In this document: positions 1 to 8,400 of the stretch, one piece after another | How the letters are laid out: every line of letters begins with the position of its first letter | Position numbering within the stretch: position 1 is the first letter of the stretch | NCBI GenBank assembly: GCA_003162255.1 | Contig: PMMJ01000280.1 | Span: forward strand, 1 to 21,082 | Reading direction: 5' to 3' | Length of the DNA: 21,082 bases | DNA from: Acidobacteriaceae bacterium | GTDB lineage: Bacteria; Acidobacteriota; Terriglobia; Terriglobales; Acidobacteriaceae | Notes under the pieces: model-generated | What the model saw: only the letters and a program-made list of their open reading frames with translations | The model's database searches: none | Told to the model about the DNA's origin: nothing | Made by a program: the position numbers and the translations under genes

Positions 1-134
1 TTCCATACCGGAATCACTTCGACGCCGTTTTGCAAAGCCTGCAAGCAAGCCTGCAACTGCGCTTTGCTTTGCTGCGCAAACCTGTCCCCAATACCAACCG
101 AATACTTGCCGAGCGTCAATCCGCCATTTCCCAC
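1..134 (-). CDS. Tagaturonate-epimerase-like protein, N-terminal fragment (runs off left edge)
   Basis: Reading the minus strand from a GTG at 134 gives 44 codons that continue past base 1. The segment LGKYSVGIGDRFAQQSKAQL, followed by GVEVIPVW, resembles from memory the N-terminus of proteins annotated as tagaturonate epimerase family (UxaE-like). That family would interconvert keto-hexuronates in galacturonate or pectin catabolism in the cytoplasm. The GTG start is preferred because GAGG lies six bases upstream (144-141). A GTG at 146 and a TTG at 119 are alternatives, and there is no ATG. An in-frame TAG lies about 45 bases upstream, so the protein cannot extend far N-terminally. Only the first ~10% of the gene would be visible, and no catalytic or metal-binding residues can be checked. 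The family call rests on one motif and is moderate; that the frame is coding is more secure. Confidence 0.55.
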   Translation of the reverse strand, partial: MGNGGLTLGKYSVGIGDRFAQQSKAQLQACLQALQNGVEVIPVW

Positions 135-154
135 TTTCTGCCTCACTTCGCAAC

Positions 155-583
155 TTACCGCGGTAGGCCCACAGCCCTAGCCCTGGGTTTGAAATGAAAA
201 ATACTTCTTCTCCGTCGATCCGATTGCAGCCATGGCGGAGCTTCCACGGGTCATAGCGTGTGAGCATAGATTTCAAATCGCCATACCCGAAGCCAACGCC
301 TTCAATCTCTTCCTGGCTGATATGCCCGGGGCACCACCGAATCGTGAAGCGCTGTTCGGAAGATCCGTGGATGAGGTGCGCCGCCGCGCTCAGATCGCTG
401 GCCAGGTCCGCATTGGAGCTCACCGCTTCGAGCGTCGCCGGGGTTCCAAGATAGCCGTACTTGCGAATCAGCCGATCGATGGCCTTGTCTTTGCTAAATT
501 CCTTGGATGAGCATGACTTCGACTCTACTTTCTCACTCTGCGCATCTTCATCGGTGCCGAAAAAGGTCAGATCAAACTACCAT
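155..583 (-). pseudogene. Decayed minus-strand ORF, family not recognised
   Basis: The minus strand is open from 576 down through the left edge and reads like protein. It includes AIDRLIRKYGYLGTPATLEA, then FTIRWCPGHISQEEIEGVGF, then EEVFFISNPGLGLWA. The open frame has no start codon at its head. An ATG at 583-581 with AGGAAG upstream enters another frame and hits TGA at its fourth codon; removing one T around 574 would join it to the open frame. At the far end the frame lacks a stop near 155, while a TAA and a TGA lie there one frame away. The simplest reading is a ~140-residue gene with small indels near both ends, just upstream of the epimerase-like gene. I do not recognise the family. The plus-strand ORF at 232-510 is its antisense shadow. 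Confidence 0.4.
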
Positions 584-644
584 GGCAGAAATTTCTTCCT
601 GGTGCAGCTAATCTCATCCGTTTTTTCACTGGCCCTGACAAATA

Positions 645-717
645 ACGTCCATCCCATTGGACAGGCAGCCTGTGATCGGGAAAATACCTTGACAAGTATG
701 CCATGAGGAACTAGTCA
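645..717 (+). promoter_or_regulatory. Candidate operator plus promoter ahead of DUF4091 protein 1
   Basis: A palindrome GTCCA-TCCCAT-TGGAC (647-662) is followed 24 nt after the aligned 20-mer (645-664) by TTGACA (689-694). At 17 nt spacing the -10 position reads TAGTCA, which is weak. The same arrangement occurs before the TonB receptor and the phosphoesterase. The inferred transcript would begin about 200 bases before the ATG at 917 and run through the FAH-like fragment. There is no direct evidence of transcription. Confidence 0.45.
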
Positions 718-811
718 CAGGATCAGGATGCAGAGTCTGAGAACGTTGGCTCGTGGTAGGGCAGGCGAACAGAAGAGATGGGAGTTAGGTAGTTCCGGAC
801 GCGGTTTACGG

Positions 812-926
812 GTTGCTGGATGGGAAACGCAGGGATTTGTGGGCTACTTCAGGATCGGAACACGACTTTCTTTGCCGAATCTGGACTGGAGAAGGTTTCA
901 GCTCTCCTGGAAACGGATGAAGCAAG
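812..926 (+). repeat. Diverged partial copy of the FAH-family gene 5' region
   Basis: This stretch matches 4315-4431, codons ~16-55 of the FAH-family gene, at roughly nine positions in ten. It carries two single-base deletions and about eleven substitutions. Exact shared blocks include GGATGGGAAACGCAGGGATT and CGACTTTCTTTGCCGAAT. The deletions break the FAH reading frame, so it is not a coding copy. Its last bases, GATGAAGCAAG, hold the ATG used by the following DUF4091 gene. It could be a segmental duplication of the downstream gene or the remains of a second FAH paralog. Confidence 0.85.
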
Positions 927-2497
927 TGATTAAGCTTCTCCACAGTGTAAGTTTCTGCGGCGCCATCCTTCTGATGCCGCTGCTGGCGCACTCCGCAGCC
1001 TCGAAGCCTACCGTCTGGGTGGTCTCCGGCATGGAGAGAGTCGGCCGGGAAGACGAGCCGCAAGAAAAGCACCGCATTGAACTGTTTGCAGCCCGGGGTG
1101 AGTACGAACCGTTCCAGATCGTGATTCGCGCTAGGGCAAAACGTCTGACCAATGTAAATCTCACACTTTCCGACCTTAGGGGACCCAAGGGTGCTGTGAT
1201 CGGGAAAGACAATCTCATCGCCTATCGTGAGCACTACGTGCATGTCGAGTACGGCAGCCCGGAGAGAAAAGGCACAGCCCAGCCTCCGCTGGGTCCTGGC
1301 TGGTATGCGGATGCGCTTGTTCCTTTTCTTGATCCGGCCTCTGGCAAGCCTCCGGTCAACTCCAAGATCCACGCTGCTCCTTTCGACGTCGAACTGGGTC
1401 AGAATCAACCACTGTGGATCGACGCGTCGGTCCCCCGAAACGCCGTGCGCGGCAGGTACCATGGCTCCTTCAGAGTGACCAGCGATCAGGGAAGCGCGAC
1501 TGGCGACCTTGAGCTCACAGTTTGGAGTTTTGAGCTGCCGCTGAAACCCTCTCTGGATTCATCCTTCATGTTGTGGAAGGACAAGAGTGCAGCTGCGTGT
1601 GAAACCATCTTGCGGCATAAACTCATGCCCACGCCGGTACCTATGGAAAGTGCAATGAGGTTCGTGGAGAAATACCAGCTGAGCTCGATCAATATCGGTT
1701 TATCGAGCGGCGCCGACTACAACCACGGGAACATGAGCCCGGCTCCCTCGGTGGAAGCAATTCAGACAATCGCGCGACAGCTCCCTTCAGGCCCGTTGCT
1801 TTACAACTATACGGCTGACGAAATCGTGGAGTTTCCTGATCTTTATCCGGTGATCAAGGCTTGGGCCCGCAATCTGCATAGTGCAGGGATCCTCAATCTC
1901 ATCACCATGGCCCCGGTCCCGGAGCTTTTCGATGACGGATCGGGCAGCGGTCGCTCGGCAGTGGACATTTGGGTTCTTCAGCCGGGCTACTATGAAGCGT
2001 CTCCACAGAACGTTGCTGGCGTTCTGAAAAAGGGCGACCGGGCGTGGACCTACACTGCCCTTGTGCAAGACGACCACTCGCCTCAATGGGAGATCGATTT
2101 CTCGCCAATGCATTACCGGGTCATGCAGGGATTCATCAACCAGAGCCTGGGTTTTACCGGTTTGCTCTACTGGGCGGTGGATTCCTGGACCAAAGATCCC
2201 TGGAACGACGTGGATACGTATCCGACTGGTAGCGACCATTATCCGGGCGAAGGAATGCTCGTGTATCCAGGCGAGGATGTTGGAGTCCAAGGAACCGTTC
2301 CATCGCTCCGCCTGAAATGGATCCGCGAGGGTGTCGAAGACTATGAATACATTGAACTGATGAAGAAAGCCGGCAAGGCCGACTTAGCCCTTGAGTTGGC
2401 AAGGCAACTCGGCCAGGATTTCCGGCACTGGAACGCCGATCCGAAACTCCTGTTTGAACTGCGAAGACGCATGGGAGAAGCGCTGGATAAGCACTGA
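917..2497 (+). CDS. Secreted DUF4091 (GH123-like) protein 1
   Basis: This is a 526-residue exported protein starting with signal peptide MKQVIKLLHSVSFCGAILLM...AHSA. The open frame reaches back to 728, but the extra N-terminus is translated from the displaced FAH fragment and lacks signal-peptide character, so I place the start at 917. An N-terminal beta-rich domain (FAARGEYEPFQIVI) is followed by a barrel-like domain and the DUF4091 C-terminal signature: GEGMLVYPG, then PSLRLKWIREGVEDYEY. DUF4091 proteins are related to GH123 beta-N-acetylgalactosaminidases, so a secreted glycosidase role is likely but not shown. The paralog at 14032 aligns throughout. At the position where that protein has Tyr-Asp-Glu-Thr, this one has Tyr-Asn-Tyr-Thr (296-299), with Asp301-Glu302 three residues later. 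It may therefore be catalytically altered. Confidence 0.85.
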   Translation: MKQVIKLLHSVSFCGAILLMPLLAHSAASKPTVWVVSGMERVGREDEPQEKHRIELFAARGEYEPFQIVIRARAKRLTNVNLTLSDLRGPKGAVIGKDNLIAYREHYVHVEYGSPERKGTAQPPLGPGWYADALVPFLDPASGKPPVNSKIHAAPFDVELGQNQPLWIDASVPRNAVRGRYHGSFRVTSDQGSATGDLELTVWSFELPLKPSLDSSFMLWKDKSAAACETILRHKLMPTPVPMESAMRFVEKYQLSSINIGLSSGADYNHGNMSPAPSVEAIQTIARQLPSGPLLYNYTADEIVEFPDLYPVIKAWARNLHSAGILNLITMAPVPELFDDGSGSGRSAVDIWVLQPGYYEASPQNVAGVLKKGDRAWTYTALVQDDHSPQWEIDFSPMHYRVMQGFINQSLGFTGLLYWAVDSWTKDPWNDVDTYPTGSDHYPGEGMLVYPGEDVGVQGTVPSLRLKWIREGVEDYEYIELMKKAGKADLALELARQLGQDFRHWNADPKLLFELRRRMGEALDKH

Positions 2498-2573
2498 GTG
2501 AACAGTAGCCATCGGCAAGTGCAACGTAGGAACACGGCGGATTGAATCGTGGTTAGACTAGAGTCAGACTCAC

Positions 2574-4109
2574 ATGAGCACTATTGTCTTTAAGGGCGGC
2601 ATGGTGGTTGACGGTACGGGCGCACCGCCCAGTTCGGGTGACGTCTTGATTTCCGACGGGACCATAGAGAGGGTCGGCGTCTTCGAGGTTCCCGTGGACG
2701 CCCGTGTGATTGACTGTCGCGGGTTGGCGGTGGCGCCGGGCTTCATCGACTCGCACAGCCATCTGGATCTTCAAGTGCTTGAGAACCGCCGTGAGAAAGT
2801 CGCGCAGGGAGTTACCGCCGAAGTGGTTGGCAACTGTGGTTTCTCGCCGTATCCGGCGCCGCCCGATCGCAAGTTGATTCACGATTTCGCCAACGGTCTT
2901 TTTTGCGGTGACACGGACTGGGGTTGGCCGACCGCCAGAGCCTATCTCGAACAAGCGGCCCGTTCGACGACAACAGCAGTGTCTTCTCTAGTCGGACACG
3001 GAAGCCTTCGCATCGCTCGCGTCGGGAACCAACTCGGGCAGCTTGCGGAACGCGATCTGGACTGGATGGAACAGACGCTTTCCGAGTCACTCGAAGAAGG
3101 TGCATGCGGGTTCTCCACCGGGCTCATGTATTCACCAGGCGCCAGTGCCCCGTTTGCCGAGTTGGAACGGTTGTGCAGAGTCGTCGCCCGCTATGGTAAG
3201 ACCTACTCCACTCACATGCGCGGTTACGGCGATCTCTTGGTCGAGGCGGTCGATGAGCAACTGCAACTGGCTCGCCGGACCGGTTGCCGGCTGCAGATCT
3301 CCCATTTGCAGGCGGTTGGTCCCCGCAATTGGAACAAGCAAGCAGTGGTACTGGAGAAAATCGAGAATGCGGCGGCCGAGGGTCTCGACGTTGGATTTGA
3401 TTGTTATCCGTACATCGCGGGCAGCACCGTCTTGACACAACTGCTCCCGCAGTGGGCGCTCGAGGGCGGCATCAACGGTCTTCTTGCCAGACTGACTGAT
3501 GGCGCCGAGAGGAAGCGAATTGCGGCCGAGACCGAAGCGAGCCTGGAGCAGGGCTGGACGAACATTCTGATCTCCAGCCTCGAGACATCTTTCAACCGCG
3601 GCTCGATCGGGCAAACCATCGCGGCGATTGCTGCGAGCCGTGGATGCGAGCCCGTCGAAGTGGTATTCGACCTGATCGAAGAAGAGCAAGGGCGAGTCAA
3701 CATGCTCGAAATGAATCAAAGCGAAGCGAATCTGCGTCAGACGATTTCTCACCCTCTGTCGTGTATCATCAGCGACGGCTTTTACGTGAAGGGCCGGCCC
3801 CATCCTCGCCTTTACGGAACATTCCCCCTTCTGCTAGGAGAGGTGAGCCGGGAGCGAGGATGGCTCACGCTGACAACAGCTGTTCATAAGATCACGGAGA
3901 AACCGGCGCGTCGTTTCTCGATTCCAAAGCGCGGACGCCTCGACCCAGGCTATTTTGCCGATGTGGTGGTTTTTGATCCCGGAACGGTCAACAGCCCGGC
4001 TTCCTACGAAACTCCAGCGCTTCAGCCGAGGGGCATCTGCCATGTGTTTCGCAACGGAGTCCCGATTCTGTCAGAAGGAGTGGTGGGTTCGTCTATTGCA
4101 AATTCATGA
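2574..4109 (+). CDS. N-acyl-D-amino-acid deacylase / D-aminoacylase-family amidohydrolase
   Basis: This 511-residue protein is full length for the amidohydrolase family that removes acyl groups from N-acyl-D-amino acids. Visible motifs in order: the N-terminal beta-sandwich entry (KGGMVVDGTG), the metal motif DSHSHLD (His61, His63), the GNCGFSPYP loop whose Cys88 is a zinc ligand in this family, His214 in STHMRGYG, His244 in QISHLQAVG, and Asp401 in ISDGFYV. It ends with KRGRLDPGYFADVVVFDP, typical of amidohydrolases. There is no signal peptide, so it is probably cytoplasmic. The ribosome-binding site before 2574 is weak. It starts 76 bases after DUF4091 protein 1 with no obvious terminator between, so co-transcription is possible. 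The exact substrate (acyl-D-amino acid or a related amide) cannot be read from the sequence. Confidence 0.9.
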   Translation: MSTIVFKGGMVVDGTGAPPSSGDVLISDGTIERVGVFEVPVDARVIDCRGLAVAPGFIDSHSHLDLQVLENRREKVAQGVTAEVVGNCGFSPYPAPPDRKLIHDFANGLFCGDTDWGWPTARAYLEQAARSTTTAVSSLVGHGSLRIARVGNQLGQLAERDLDWMEQTLSESLEEGACGFSTGLMYSPGASAPFAELERLCRVVARYGKTYSTHMRGYGDLLVEAVDEQLQLARRTGCRLQISHLQAVGPRNWNKQAVVLEKIENAAAEGLDVGFDCYPYIAGSTVLTQLLPQWALEGGINGLLARLTDGAERKRIAAETEASLEQGWTNILISSLETSFNRGSIGQTIAAIAASRGCEPVEVVFDLIEEEQGRVNMLEMNQSEANLRQTISHPLSCIISDGFYVKGRPHPRLYGTFPLLLGEVSRERGWLTLTTAVHKITEKPARRFSIPKRGRLDPGYFADVVVFDPGTVNSPASYETPALQPRGICHVFRNGVPILSEGVVGSSIANS

Positions 4110-4252
4110 CTGTTCTCTTGCTATTAGAATTGCACCCCTTGCGGCAGTTGCCGAAGCCGCAGATCCCGCTCGGTCCAATCGCGTTAGGATCGAACCCAAA
4201 GTGAGGGTTGAGACAAGGTATTCTCTCCCCCGAGCAACATCCACTGATTCTT

Positions 4253-4258
4253 GAGGAG
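4253..4258 (+). promoter_or_regulatory. Ribosome-binding site of the FAH-family gene
   Basis: GAGGAG lies nine bases before the ATG at 4268 and fixes that start. The rest of the 158-base gap after the amidohydrolase gene shows no convincing promoter or terminator. Confidence 0.7.
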
Positions 4259-4267
4259 TAGTGCAGC

Positions 4268-5122
4268 ATGCGTCTAATCCGTTTCGGGCAACAAGGCAGA
4301 GAAAAACCTGGAGTGTTGCTGGATGGGAAACGCAGGGATTTGTCGGGCCACTTTCAGGATTGGAACTCGACTTTCTTTGCCGAATCCGGGCTGGAGAGGC
4401 TTGCAGCTCTCCTGAGAACCGATGAAGCAAGAAGGCTTCCTGAGGTGAGCGAAAGCGACCGTTGGGCGTCTCCGGTTGCCAGGCCTGGCAAAATCGTGTG
4501 TGTGGGGCTGAATTTCTCGGATCATGCGAAGGAATCCGGCATGCCTGTGCCGACAGAACCAGTGTTGTTTCTCAAGGCGACAAACACTGTCGTAGGTCCG
4601 TTTGACGACATCCTTATCCCACGAAATAGCAATAAGACCGATTGGGAGGTTGAACTCGGCCTGATTATCGGGCGCGAAGCCCGGTACCTCAACTCTATCG
4701 GCGACGCAGGCGCCTGCTGCGCTGGGTACTGTATTTCGCACGACGTCTCCGAACGGGAATTCCAACTGGAGCGCGGTGGACAGTGGAGCAAGGGGAAGAG
4801 TTGTGACACATTCAACCCGCTTGGACCTTGGCTGACAACCAGCGATGAATTGCCGGATGTCTCAAAGTTGCGAATGACGCTCAGCGTGAATGGCCAGTTG
4901 ATGCAGAATGGCAGTACGGAAATGATGATTGTTTCACCCGCGCAGCTTGTTCATTACATTTCGCAATTTATGACGCTTGAGCCAGGAGACCTAGTCTCGA
5001 CCGGCACACCACCAGGAGTGGGCTTGGGCATGAAGCCGCCTCGCTATCTTAAGCGTGGCGATATAGTCGAATTAGAGATTCAGCATCTGGGGAAACAGCG
5101 ACAGACCTGCAGGCAGGCGTAG
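4268..5122 (+). CDS. Fumarylacetoacetate-hydrolase-family protein (acylpyruvate / 2,4-diketo-3-deoxy sugar-acid hydrolase type)
   Basis: This 284-residue cytoplasmic protein has the C-terminal FAH domain preceded by a ~70-residue N-terminal part. Seen: VGLNFSDHAKESG with His86, the metal pair Glu127/Glu129 in WEVELGLIIGR, Asp159 in SHDVSERE as a likely third ligand, GKSCDTFNPLGPW, and STGTPPGVG near the C-terminus. Subfamily members hydrolyse acylpyruvates or cleave 2,4-diketo-3-deoxy acids in L-fucose or L-rhamnose breakdown; ureidoglycolate lyases look similar. The nearby short-chain-dehydrogenase scrap and epimerase-like gene favour a sugar-acid role, as an inference. Codons ~16-55 are also present as a non-coding copy at 812-926. 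The C-terminus ends abruptly at the SDR scrap and may have been reshaped. Confidence 0.88.
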   Translation: MRLIRFGQQGREKPGVLLDGKRRDLSGHFQDWNSTFFAESGLERLAALLRTDEARRLPEVSESDRWASPVARPGKIVCVGLNFSDHAKESGMPVPTEPVLFLKATNTVVGPFDDILIPRNSNKTDWEVELGLIIGREARYLNSIGDAGACCAGYCISHDVSEREFQLERGGQWSKGKSCDTFNPLGPWLTTSDELPDVSKLRMTLSVNGQLMQNGSTEMMIVSPAQLVHYISQFMTLEPGDLVSTGTPPGVGLGMKPPRYLKRGDIVELEIQHLGKQRQTCRQA

Positions 5123-5250
5123 CTCAAGTCGCGCACCGTCGTCTCGACCATCTCCACGCACACGTTTTCGTCCGAAACCTCTCCCGGGATAGCCTTTACG
5201 CCAGTTTTGTGAACTGCATTGATGTCGTCCCTAGATTCTGCCGCTGCAAA
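5123..5250 (-). pseudogene. Internal scrap of a short-chain dehydrogenase/reductase gene
   Basis: On the minus strand this reads, in part, INAVHKTGVKAIPGEVSDEN followed by VCVEMVETTVRDLS. That resembles the region between the second beta strand and the NNA motif of YghA-like SDR enzymes (pattern GxKAIPGDVSDExxCxxxVxxTVRxLG). The Gly-rich Rossmann start and the LDILVNNA, Ser-Tyr-Lys catalytic parts are absent. One end abuts the FAH stop codon and the other abuts the palindrome at 5251. It sits inside a longer open frame (5080-5481, minus) that is otherwise not protein-like. I read it as a gene remnant, not an active gene. Confidence 0.55.
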
Positions 5251-5325
5251 GTGTCCAGCTAAATGGACACAACTGGGCGGAGTGTCAGAAACCGCTTGAC
5301 AAGCAATCCCTGGATGCAAAAACAT
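5251..5325 (+). promoter_or_regulatory. Operator-like palindrome and promoter of the TonB receptor gene
   Basis: GTGTCCA-GCTAAA-TGGACAC (5251-5270) is a perfect 7-base inverted repeat with a 6-base centre. Exactly 25 bases later comes TTGACA (5296-5301), preceded by GAAAC-N3. The -10 at 17-18 base spacing (AAAACA or AAACAT) is poor, which would suit an activator-dependent promoter. The 20-mer is identical at 16 positions to the one before the phosphoesterase gene. The palindrome centre would lie about 70 bases upstream of the transcription start. Confidence 0.6.
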
Positions 5326-5412
5326 TCGATCGGCTTTCTTTAGCTCAGTTAGTGCGAATCTCCGTCTTAGCCAATGCGCCCGAAAATGGGAAGTGGCGCC
5401 TTTTTGGTGCGC

Positions 5413-5419
5413 GGGAGGA
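5413..5419 (+). promoter_or_regulatory. Ribosome-binding site deciding the TonB receptor start
   Basis: GGGAGGA is followed by two in-frame ATG codons, at 5423 (3 bases away) and 5429 (9 bases away). The spacing favours 5429, which also gives a cleaner signal peptide. Confidence 0.65.
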
Positions 5420-5428
5420 TATATGTAT

Positions 5429-8400
5429 ATGCGGCGAGTGCTCTGTACTCTTCTGGAGTCGATATTGTTCCTATGGTGCACAACCGCTCTGCTGGCGCAA
5501 CTGAATCGAGGCGCAATCGAAGGTACCGTGACTGATCCTCAAGGGGCAGCAATGTCCGGAGTGGAGGTCACGATTACAAGCATCGATACCAATGTGGTGA
5601 CCACAACCAGGACCAACAATGTCGGCTACTATCGAGCGGAGGCTTTGGTCCCAGGCACCTACCGCACACATTTCGAAGCCAACGGATTTAATTCCCTGGA
5701 CCTCACGGCCATCGAGGTGCCTGCTGCACAAGTGATCCGGGTTGACGCCAAGTTGAAGGTAGGTTCGATTAAAGAAAGAATAGAAGTCAAGGCCAATTTG
5801 CCGATGCTGGAGACTGACGCAAGCAATTTCAGCAGCACTTTGCAGACCGACATCATCCAGAATGTTCCTTTGGCGGGACGGGATTTACAGCAGTTAACCT
5901 TCTTGCTTCCGGGCGTTAACAACGTGGGTGGTCCTCCAGGAAGTAATTTTGGCTTTGACAGTTCGTTCGGCGGCTTTCCGGATCCGACACACCTGATGGG
6001 CTCGGCGATTGCTGTAAACGGCGGGCAGAGCGGGGCCAACGCCTGGTATCTCGATGGCAATCTTAATATGTCCAGTTTTGGGGAAAACATAGTGGTCAAT
6101 CCCTCTCCGGACTCGGTTTCGGACTTTCAGGTCGTCACCAGTGCGTTCTCGGCCGAATACTCACACACCGGGGGTGGGGTTTTTAGCGTCGTCCTGAAGT
6201 CGGGATCGAATGCTTTCCATGGAGATATTTACGAATATCTTCGTAATAGCGCGACCAACGCCACCAACCCTTTTGACATGAAGGGCGGCTTCGGAAAAGC
6301 CCTCGTGCAGTTCAACAACTTTGGGGGGACCTTAGGGGGCCCGGTCATTATTCCTCACGTTTACGACGGCAAGAACAAGACTTTTTTCTTTTTTTCCCTT
6401 GACGCCACGATTCTTCACCAGAGCGGCAACAACGCTTTCACCGTTCCGACCCCTCTCATGCGTCAGGGAGACTTCAGCGAAGACCCAAATGTCGTTTCTA
6501 ACGGTATCTACGATCCGTACACAACTGTTGGTCCAGACTCGAATGGACTGTTTTCGCGCCAGCAATTTCTCAACGCCGACGGCAGCATGGCCACAAGCAT
6601 TCCGACCAATCGGTTGGACCCCACGGCGATGTACTTCATCAATTCATTTCCCACGCCCAACCATATCGACACTTTGGGTGGCTGTCCCTTGGCGGCGAGT
6701 GGCAGCTACAGTATATGCAACAACTTCGAGGGTAGGATCGGGAGCAGCCAGGATCCTATCAATCTTTCGATTAAGGTTGACCATCAAACTGGCAAAGGTA
6801 AGTATTTTGCTGAGTGGTTGTACAGTCCTAGCCAGTACCGCAATTATGCTGTGCCTTGGACTGGGCCTACGTTCCCTCAGGACAGCATTGGCTTTGGATC
6901 TCCCTATAATTTCGATATTCGCAGTCAAATTATTGCGCTGGGTCATACCTATACTTTCAACCCTAAGCTCATCAATGACTTTCGCGTTAGCTTCAGCCGC
7001 CAATTCCTCTCTACCCTCGCGCATCCTTACCCCGATAGCGTTACATCTCAGTCCGAGGTGGAGCAGCGCCTGGCGCCAAGCCTTTTACCTACCAACGCTT
7101 ATTTCCCGACGCCTAACTTTGCTCTCCCTAGTACACCCGGAGGCGGGTATCTTACTTTCGGTCCCACTCCCTGGGTCAACATGGCGACGGGAACAGAAGC
7201 TTACACGTTTCTCGACAACGTGACCAGGATTATTGGCGAGCACACGCTGAAGATGGGCTTTAGTTACCGCTTGGAACATGCAAGCTACGAGAGTGGCTTC
7301 CCCACCACCATGGATTTTTCCGGTTCCTTGACGCAGGATCCGCTTTCTGGCCTTGGGGGCAATAGTTTCACGCAATTCATGTTGGGAGCCGTTCCTGCTG
7401 ACGGCAGCACGTTCGCCGGCCGTATGCAACCGCCCTACATACGCTGGCGCTCGTGGGGCTTCTTCGTACAAGATGACTTCCATGTTAAGCCCAATTTCAC
7501 CTTGAATCTGGGATTGCGGTACGATCTCAACGGTTATTTCAGGACTCGTTATTCCCCGATGGGGAACTTCTGCTTTACTTGTGTGAATCCCTTGACCGAA
7601 GTGAAGGGAGAAAACATTTATGAAGGGAGCCCTGGATTTCCTAATGGTGACATCTTTCCCGCTAACCACAACAGCATAGCGCCTCGCTTCAACTTTTCTT
7701 GGGCGCCTTCTGCCCTCCGCAACACGGTCATCCGTGGCGGCTATGACATTTTCTATACGGACGCAATTGAGAATTTCAATGCACCGGGTCAGTCAGCTGC
7801 CAACGGATCCGCCTGGGGGCTGGGTGGGAGTTGGAACAAGAGTTTTTACTCCCAGTGTGCTGCATATGGAGGCCCCTGTGTGGCCTTTCCCCTGAGCGAC
7901 ACCACTACTAACAAGGCGGATCTCTTGTTCCCATCCATCACCGGGCCGTTCCCAGCACAGACTCGCGAAAATTTCCTGGGTGGTACTTACGCTTTTATCA
8001 AACCGAGTCGTGACCCCATGGTGCAAAGTTACACACTGGAGCTCCAACATGAGTTTCCTGGCAGCCTGTCGGTCTCTCTAGCTTATGTGGGCACTCACGG
8101 AACCCACCTCGCGGGCAGCGGACCCAATGCCTACTTGCTCAACTATGTCTCAACCCAGAACAAGCTCAAGTACCAAACCCAACTTTCCAATAATTACCCT
8201 ATTTCACAGTTCTATTCAGGCCAGACCGCCACACAACTCGGTTTACTCAATGCAGATCCCTTGACCGGAACTCCGGCTACGGCACTGCCACTCTCAACTC
8301 TTTTGCTCCCTTACCCTTTCTTCACCACGATTCCGACCAACGGCACGTTCGATGGTGTGACTACCTATAACGGAATGAACTTGAGGGTCCAAAAGCGCGC

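Noticed and set aside
232..510. 92-residue plus-strand open frame
   Set aside because: The complementary minus-strand frame reads far more like protein (GTPATLEAV, EEVFFISNPGLGLWA). The plus-strand product has no recognisable features.
728..916. N-terminal extension of DUF4091 protein 1 back to ATG 728
   Set aside because: The extra 63 residues are translated out of frame from the FAH fragment and unrelated leader. The signal peptide begins exactly at 917.
3132..3803. 223-residue minus-strand open frame
   Set aside because: It is antisense to the well-supported D-aminoacylase-family gene and has no recognisable protein motif.
5337..5363. tRNA-like D-arm string TTTAGCTCAGTTAG
   Set aside because: No matching acceptor stem, anticodon arm or GTTCGAATC-type T-loop follows within tRNA length.
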